Assembly: GCA_028826165.1 (NCBI GenBank)
Contig: JAPDFW010000059.1
Location: forward strand, 1,253,001 to 1,317,000
Source: Anaeramoeba ignava
Lineage: Eukaryota; Metamonada; Anaeramoebidae
Reading direction: 5' to 3'
DNA length: 64,000 bases
The notes under the pieces are model-generated. The model was not told where the DNA came from. It did not search any database and was given only the letters and a program-made list of their open reading frames with translations. How positions within the stretch are numbered: the first letter of the stretch is position 1; the number at the start of each line of letters is the position of its first letter. Positions 58,554-64,000 of the stretch are shown piece by piece. The position numbers were made by a program, and so were the translations under genes.

Positions 58554-60335
58554 TTAAAAATTCTTATTCTTATTCTTTTTCTTTTTCTTTTTCTTTTTTT
58601 GATTATTAAATTTGTTAATTAATAAATCAAATAAATTTGGATTTGTTTGATTTAATTGAAAATAATCAATTCCAATTTGAATTTCATTAATTATTTCTTG
58701 TGTAATTTGAATTTCTTCTTTAATTTGATTTGAATAAATCCAATATTCTAATATTTGAAATGATTTATTACTTAATTCACTATAATCTGTAACTTTATTA
58801 GATTTATCTTCAGTAACAGATAAAAACATTCCTCGATATAATTCACTTCTCATTATTAATATTAATTTGGGAAATTTATATTGTTTTTCTTTTCTTTCAA
58901 TTATAAAATCTTTTTCATTTTCATTTTCATTTAAATAAATTCTTTTCATTGTTTCTTCTATTTTTTCATTTGAATTTATAATTTCTTTAATTTCAGAATA
59001 TAATTTTGGATTTATAATTCTGTTTGAATAAATCATTTCAAATATTTGATTTGATTCTTTAATTGATTTTTTTGAAATAATTTCTTTAAGTTTTTCAATT
59101 TCATTTTGATTTTGATTTAATCTATATTCCAATATTAATTTATGAGCTTTGATTATTTCTCCATTTTCTGTTTTAAATGAAATATCACAAAATTCTTTTC
59201 TTTCAAATAATTTTATCAAATCTTCTTCAAGATTGGAAAAAGGAGGAGGTAAATAATAAAGAAATGTATTGAAAGCACCACAAGAAAGATGATAATTAGA
59301 AATATTTTCATTAAATCTTAATTTAGGAAGTTCAATTTGAATAGGAATTGATTGATTGTTTGTATCTCCAATTCCTAATTGACCAAATTGATTATCTCCA
59401 AATACTATTAATTTTGAATTGGATGTTAAAATCAAATTATGATAACTTCCAACAGAAAAATCAAGAATATCATCATTTTCAAATAAAGATAATTTTATTT
59501 CAGTAAATTCATAAGTATCTTCATCTTTGCCAAGTCCATTATATCTAGATATTCCACATGAATAAAGTTTTCTTTTTGGATTTTCTTTTTCATTTTCAAT
59601 CAACATTATTGAATGAAATATTCCACATTTAATATCAATTATTTCACCTTTTGGAATATTTTGGATTTTGGTTAATTTTTGGATTTTTTCTTCTTTTCTT
59701 GATTCTCCTAATCCAAGTTGACCATAAAGATTATTTCCGCAACCAAATAATTTTTGGTTTGAATTTAAAAGAAAGAGAGATCTTGAATAATTTCCTGAAA
59801 ATATTTTAGAAACATTTTTCATCATTAAAATTGGTTTTTCAATTTTTTTGTGTTTTTCAGAATCTAAACCAAGTTGACCATAAAAATTTGAACCAATTCC
59901 ATAAACATTTTGATTTGAAGTTAATAAGTAAACTGAACTGTATCCGCAAACAATATCTTGAATTATTCTATCATTTTTATCTTCAATTAATGATGAAATA
60001 TTGATAAATTCATTTGGATTTCCCCAATTGATCTCGTATCCTTTTATAAATACATTTCCTTCTTTTGTTAAAACAACAATATTTAGATAACCAGCAGCTA
60101 CTTTTTGAATATTTTCAATTTGGATTTTTTGATTTGAATCATTTTCATTTAAATATTCTATTGCTTTTCCATTTTTAAAAAGGAAAATTATTGAATAACC
60201 TGCTGTTGAAATTTGTTTAATTTGTTTTTCATTTTCATTTTCAAATTTAAATTGAATTGGTTTTGTTATTTCTTCTGGTTCATTTTTGAAAAGCTTTGTG
60301 TCTTTATTTTCACCAAAAAATAAAATTTCATTCAT
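58554..60335 (-). CDS. RCC1-repeat/BTB protein, copy 4 (intact)
   Basis: 593 residues in one open frame; ends in a Lys/Asn run from a TTTTTC microsatellite. Blades: YGIGSNFYGQLGLD, FGCGNNLYGQLGLGE, SCGISRYNGLGK and FGDNQFGQLGIGD. The BTB pair matches copies 1-3. It lies on the opposite strand to copies 1-3, and the Glu-Asn tract is shorter. Confidence 0.88.
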   Translation of the reverse strand: MNEILFFGENKDTKLFKNEPEEITKPIQFKFENENEKQIKQISTAGYSIIFLFKNGKAIEYLNENDSNQKIQIENIQKVAAGYLNIVVLTKEGNVFIKGYEINWGNPNEFINISSLIEDKNDRIIQDIVCGYSSVYLLTSNQNVYGIGSNFYGQLGLDSEKHKKIEKPILMMKNVSKIFSGNYSRSLFLLNSNQKLFGCGNNLYGQLGLGESRKEEKIQKLTKIQNIPKGEIIDIKCGIFHSIMLIENEKENPKRKLYSCGISRYNGLGKDEDTYEFTEIKLSLFENDDILDFSVGSYHNLILTSNSKLIVFGDNQFGQLGIGDTNNQSIPIQIELPKLRFNENISNYHLSCGAFNTFLYYLPPPFSNLEEDLIKLFERKEFCDISFKTENGEIIKAHKLILEYRLNQNQNEIEKLKEIISKKSIKESNQIFEMIYSNRIINPKLYSEIKEIINSNEKIEETMKRIYLNENENEKDFIIERKEKQYKFPKLILIMRSELYRGMFLSVTEDKSNKVTDYSELSNKSFQILEYWIYSNQIKEEIQITQEIINEIQIGIDYFQLNQTNPNLFDLLINKFNNQKKKKKKKKNKNKNF

Positions 60336-60546
60336 TTTTGAAAAAGAAAAAAATGAAAAAAATGAATTTTGGGAATTTTAATTTTAATTTTAAATTTAAT
60401 TTTTATTTTAATTTTAATTTTGATTTTAATTTTGATTTTAATTTTAATTTTAATTTTAATTTAAATTTTAAATTTAATTTTAATTTTAATTTTGATTTTA
60501 ATTTTAATTTTAATTTTAATTTTGAATTTTAATTTTAATTTTAATT

Positions 60547-62317
60547 TTAATTTTGATTTTGATTATTAAATCTATTAATTAATAAATCAAATAAATTTGG
60601 ATTTGTTTGATTTAATTGAAAATAATCAATTCCTGTTTCAAGTTCATTAATTATTTCTTGTGTAATTTGAATTTCATTTTTAATTTGATTTGAATAAATC
60701 CAATATTCTAATATTTGAAATGATTTATTACTCAATTCACTATAATCTGTAACTTTATTTGATTTATCTTCAGTTACAGATAAAAACATTCCTCGATATA
60801 ATTCACTTCTCATTATTAATATTAATTTTGGAAATTTATATTGTTTTTCTTTTCTTTCAATAATAAAATCTTTTTCATTTTCATTTTCATTTAAATAAAT
60901 TCTTTTAATTGTTTCTTCTATTTTTTCATTTGAATTTATAATTTCTTTAATTTCAGAATATAATTTTGGATTTATTATGGAATTATTTGAATAAATCATT
61001 TCAAATATTTGATTTGATTCTTTAATTGATTTTTTTGAAATAATTTCTTTAAGTTTTTCAATTTGATTTTGATTTTGATTTAATCTATATTTCAATATTA
61101 ATTTATGAGCTTCAATTATTTCTCCATTTTTGGTTTTAAATGAAATATTACAAAATTCTTTTCTTCTAAATAATTTTATCAAATCTTCTTCAAGATTGGA
61201 AAGAGAAGGAGAATAATAAACAAATGATTTAAATTCTCCACAAGAAAAATGATAATTAGAAATTTCTTCATTAAATCTTAATTTAGGAAGTTCAATTTGA
61301 ATTGGAATTGATTGATTGTTTGTATCTTCAGTTCCTAATTGGCCCCAAGAATTATCTCCAAATCCTATTAATTTTGAATTTGAAGTTAAAATCAAAGTAT
61401 GTCTATTTCCAACAGAAAAATCAAGAATAATATCATCATTTTCAAATAAAGATGATTTGATTTCAGTAAATTCATAAGCATTTTCGTCTTCTTTGCCAAG
61501 TCCATTATATCTAGATATTCCACATGAATAAAGTTTTCTTTTTGGATTTTCTTTTTCATCTTCATTTTCAATCAACATTATTGAATGAAAATTCCCAGAT
61601 TGAATATCAATTATTTTGCCTTTTGGAATATTTTGGATTTTGATTAATTTAGGAACTTTTTCTTCTTTTCTTGATTCTCTTAATCCAAGTTGACCGAAAT
61701 AATTCCAACCACATCCAAATAATTCTTGATTTGAATTTAAAAGAAAAACAGATTGTGAAGTAGTTCCTGAAAATATTTTAGAAACATTTTTCATTATTAA
61801 AATTGGTTTTTCTGTTTTTTGAAGTGTTTCAGGATCTAAACCAAGTTGACTAAAAAAATTTGAACCAATTCCATAAACATTTTGATTTGAAGTTAATAAG
61901 TAAATTGAACTATTTCCAGAAACAATATCTTCAATTATTCTATCATTTTTATCTTCAATTAATGATGAAATATTGATAAATTCTTTTGAATTATTTGGAT
62001 TAATATCTTTTCCTTTTGCAAATACATTTCCTTCTATTGTTAAAATAGCTTCATTATCCCAACCAACAGTTACTTTTTGAATATTTTCTTCAATTTGGAT
62101 TTTTTGATTTGAATCATTTTCAATTAAATATTCTATTGCTTTTCCATTTTTAAAAAGGAAAATTGTTGAAAATAAATTTGATGAAATTTGTTTAATTTTC
62201 ATTTTCATTTTCATTTTCATTTTCAAATTTAAATTGAATTGGTTTTGTTATTTTATTTAATTTATTTTTGATAAGAATTGGATTATAATTTAAACCAAAA
62301 AATAAAATTTCATTCAT
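60547..62317 (-). CDS. RCC1-repeat/BTB protein, copy 5 (frameshifted in Glu-Asn tract)
   Basis: The start at 62317 (MNEILFFG) is in a different frame from the rest. In the Glu-Asn tract near 62195-62205 the text lacks 5 bases relative to copy 4, which changes the frame. From there to 60547 it is open and carries four blades and both BTB modules. An in-frame Met just after the break could start a shortened protein lacking about 35 residues. The spacer to copy 4 (60336-60546) is a TTTTAA/TTTTGA repeat. Confidence 0.78.
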
Positions 62318-62382
62318 TTTTGAAAAAGAAAAAAAATGAAAAAAATAATTTTTGGAATTTTAAATATTTATGGTTTTATTTG

Positions 62383-64000
62383 TTAAAAATTTTTGAAAAT
62401 TAAATCAATTATTGAATTTGTATTTAATTGAAAATAATCTTTAACATCTTTAAATTCTTGAATCATTTCTTTTGTAATCTTTCTTCTTTCTTCAAATTCA
62501 TCGTGATAAAGAAAATAAATAATTTGATTCAATGTTTCAAATGATTTTTTTGAGTAATCATGAACTTGATTAGAGGAATCTTGGACATTTAAAAACATTC
62601 CTTTAAATAAATCACTTCTTGCGATTAATATTATTTTATGAACCTTAATTTCTTTTTCTTTCCCATTTTCCTCACAAATTATCGTAAAATCTTTTGTTTG
62701 GTCTTGCTGATATAAATTATGGAAATCCTTCAAAATCCCAATTCTTCCTCTTTTCGATTCAATCCAATTCGAATCGCATCCAATTTCTTTGAAAAAACTT
62801 TGCATTCTTTTTTCTTCTTCTTCGAAATCCATGAAAGTTTTTATTGTTGGATTAGTTAAACGAAATTTTGGATTGAATTGCTGATGGAAATAGTCGAAAT
62901 GATCAAAATCAGGAAAGCCAGTATAAATAAAATTCAGAGCCAAATCCACATTGTTTTTAGAGTGAATAAAGCAATTATCAATGAATTTCTGTACCATTTC
63001 TTCATCGTTATCAAACCTTAATAAAAGAATTGGTTTATGAGCTTGAAATTTGATTGAATCATTGGACTCAATTTGGATGTCTGACAAATTTTCATTTGAT
63101 TTGAATAAATTATACATATCTTGGTTGAGCGAATAAACTTGAGTTAATAAAATATCGAGTTTTTCATAAGACGGCATTTCGCTTAAATCAAAAAGAAATA
63201 AATCCCTCATTACAAAGAATCTCATCAGTTCATCATTGCTTGAATGGACTGATATTGAAAAAGGTGTTTGATTCATTGAATTTTTGATTTTATAATCAGC
63301 GCCATTTTCGATGAGAATTTTGACCACCTCAAATGAGTTTTTTTGGCAAGCCAAATGCAATGGCGTATTTTTGTGAGATCTTGTTTGCAAATTCACGTCG
63401 GCTCCTTTTTCAATCAGGAAATTTGCAATTTGGAACTGGTTACTGAGACTGCAGTAATGTAAAGGCGTTTCGTTATCTTTTGTTCTAATATTGACATCTA
63501 CTCCTTTTTCAATAAGCAATTTAACAACTTGAATCAGGTTATTTCGACTTGCAACATGAAGAGGCGATTCGTTTTTCTGTCCTGATTGTGTATTAACATT
63601 GGCTCCCTTTTCAATGAGAAATTGGGCTACATCAATCACACTATATTCACAAGCAAAGAACAAAGGTGTTTCTTGGAATGTTGTTTTTAAATCAATATTA
63701 GCTCCCTTCTCAACAAGAATTCTCACCAATTCGTATGAATTCTGTGTTCTGCACGCAAGATGCAAAATTGTTTGCTCTACAAATTTTGTTTTGATGCTGA
63801 GATTAGCTCCTGCGTTAATAAGAAGCTTGGCAGATTCAAACGAACCATGAATACAAGCAAAATATAACGCTGTTTCGTTATTTCCGAGTTTGGCGTTAAT
63901 ATTGGCTCGTTTCTCCACAAGAATTTTAACAATTTCAAATGAATCAAATTGTTTGCAAGCCAAAATTAAGGGTGTTTCTTTGTTGGAATTTTTGATATTA
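62383..64000 (-). CDS. ankyrin-repeat protein with paired BTB modules, 5' end beyond the window
   Basis: The frame is open from 64000 to the stop at 62383, at least 538 residues, with no true start seen. Eight or so ankyrin repeats come first, recognised by TPLH/TALYFAC starts, LLIEKGADVN-type helices and near 33-residue spacing. A linker follows, then a BTB-like segment (DIQIESNDSIKFQAHKPILL) and a second BTB (KVHKIILIARSDLFKGMF). The last part (KKSFETLNQIIYFLYHDEF, then DYFQLN) is the same module that ends the RCC1-BTB proteins. Likely a scaffold or substrate adaptor for ubiquitin ligation, by family analogy. Confidence 0.85.
   Translation of the reverse strand, partial: NIKNSNKETPLILACKQFDSFEIVKILVEKRANINAKLGNNETALYFACIHGSFESAKLLINAGANLSIKTKFVEQTILHLACRTQNSYELVRILVEKGANIDLKTTFQETPLFFACEYSVIDVAQFLIEKGANVNTQSGQKNESPLHVASRNNLIQVVKLLIEKGVDVNIRTKDNETPLHYCSLSNQFQIANFLIEKGADVNLQTRSHKNTPLHLACQKNSFEVVKILIENGADYKIKNSMNQTPFSISVHSSNDELMRFFVMRDLFLFDLSEMPSYEKLDILLTQVYSLNQDMYNLFKSNENLSDIQIESNDSIKFQAHKPILLLRFDNDEEMVQKFIDNCFIHSKNNVDLALNFIYTGFPDFDHFDYFHQQFNPKFRLTNPTIKTFMDFEEEEKRMQSFFKEIGCDSNWIESKRGRIGILKDFHNLYQQDQTKDFTIICEENGKEKEIKVHKIILIARSDLFKGMFLNVQDSSNQVHDYSKKSFETLNQIIYFLYHDEFEERRKITKEMIQEFKDVKDYFQLNTNSIIDLIFKNF

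Overview
The window is nuclear DNA from a very A+T-rich protist. Genes are intron-bearing, the code is standard (TAA, TAG and TGA all end real genes), and introns are GT-AG with a loose GTAAAT/GTAAAA-like donor and a TTTAG/TTAG-like acceptor. The family mix (RCC1-BTB, ankyrin-BTB and BTB-TLDc proteins, Q/N-rich zinc-finger proteins, an OCRL-type phosphatase) fits a free-living amoeboid lineage such as Anaeramoeba. That placement is an inference from gene content, not a search result.

Layout. 1-8272: four head-to-tail CCCH zinc-finger paralogues on the minus strand. Each has a short first exon and a long second exon joined inside the histidine codon of a zinc finger; the fourth is badly broken. 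8524-9991: ribosomal protein eL32. 10358-14434: a membrane-anchored acid-sphingomyelinase-like phosphodiesterase. 15284-20282: the mRNA-export helicase UAP56/Sub2 in ten exons. 20519-22715: the POLD3/Cdc27-like DNA polymerase delta subunit. 22790-24490: BTB-TLDc. 24654-27434: a ubiquitin-like-domain protein. 28007-35637: a huntingtin-like HEAT giant. 35813-42471: an OCRL/INPP5B-like inositol 5-phosphatase with ASH and RhoGAP domains in eleven exons, the first intron looking U12-type. 42713-45965: a DUF4139-like protein ending in a SPRY domain. 46262-47194: polyprenol reductase (SRD5A3 type). 47285-48242: a glycosyltransferase. 48354-50778: a CS-domain/Sel1-repeat/tail-anchor protein. 50843-62317: five RCC1-BTB paralogues (three plus, two minus) around a secreted beta-propeller gene. 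62383-64000: an ankyrin-BTB gene running off the right edge.

Two patterns run through the whole window. First, nearly every long intron is filled by its own simple tandem repeat (6, 7, 12, about 10 or 25 bp), while neighbouring exons are ordinary coding sequence. Second, about ten genes carry one small indel, often in homopolymers or low-complexity tracts, including the housekeeping genes UAP56 and POLD3. At least some of these are probably assembly errors, so single frameshifts should not be read as gene death; only the fourth CCCH gene, with four independent lesions, looks like a real pseudogene.

Exon boundaries were placed by hand from reading-frame phase, splice dinucleotides and remembered family sequences. 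No alignment or database search was run.
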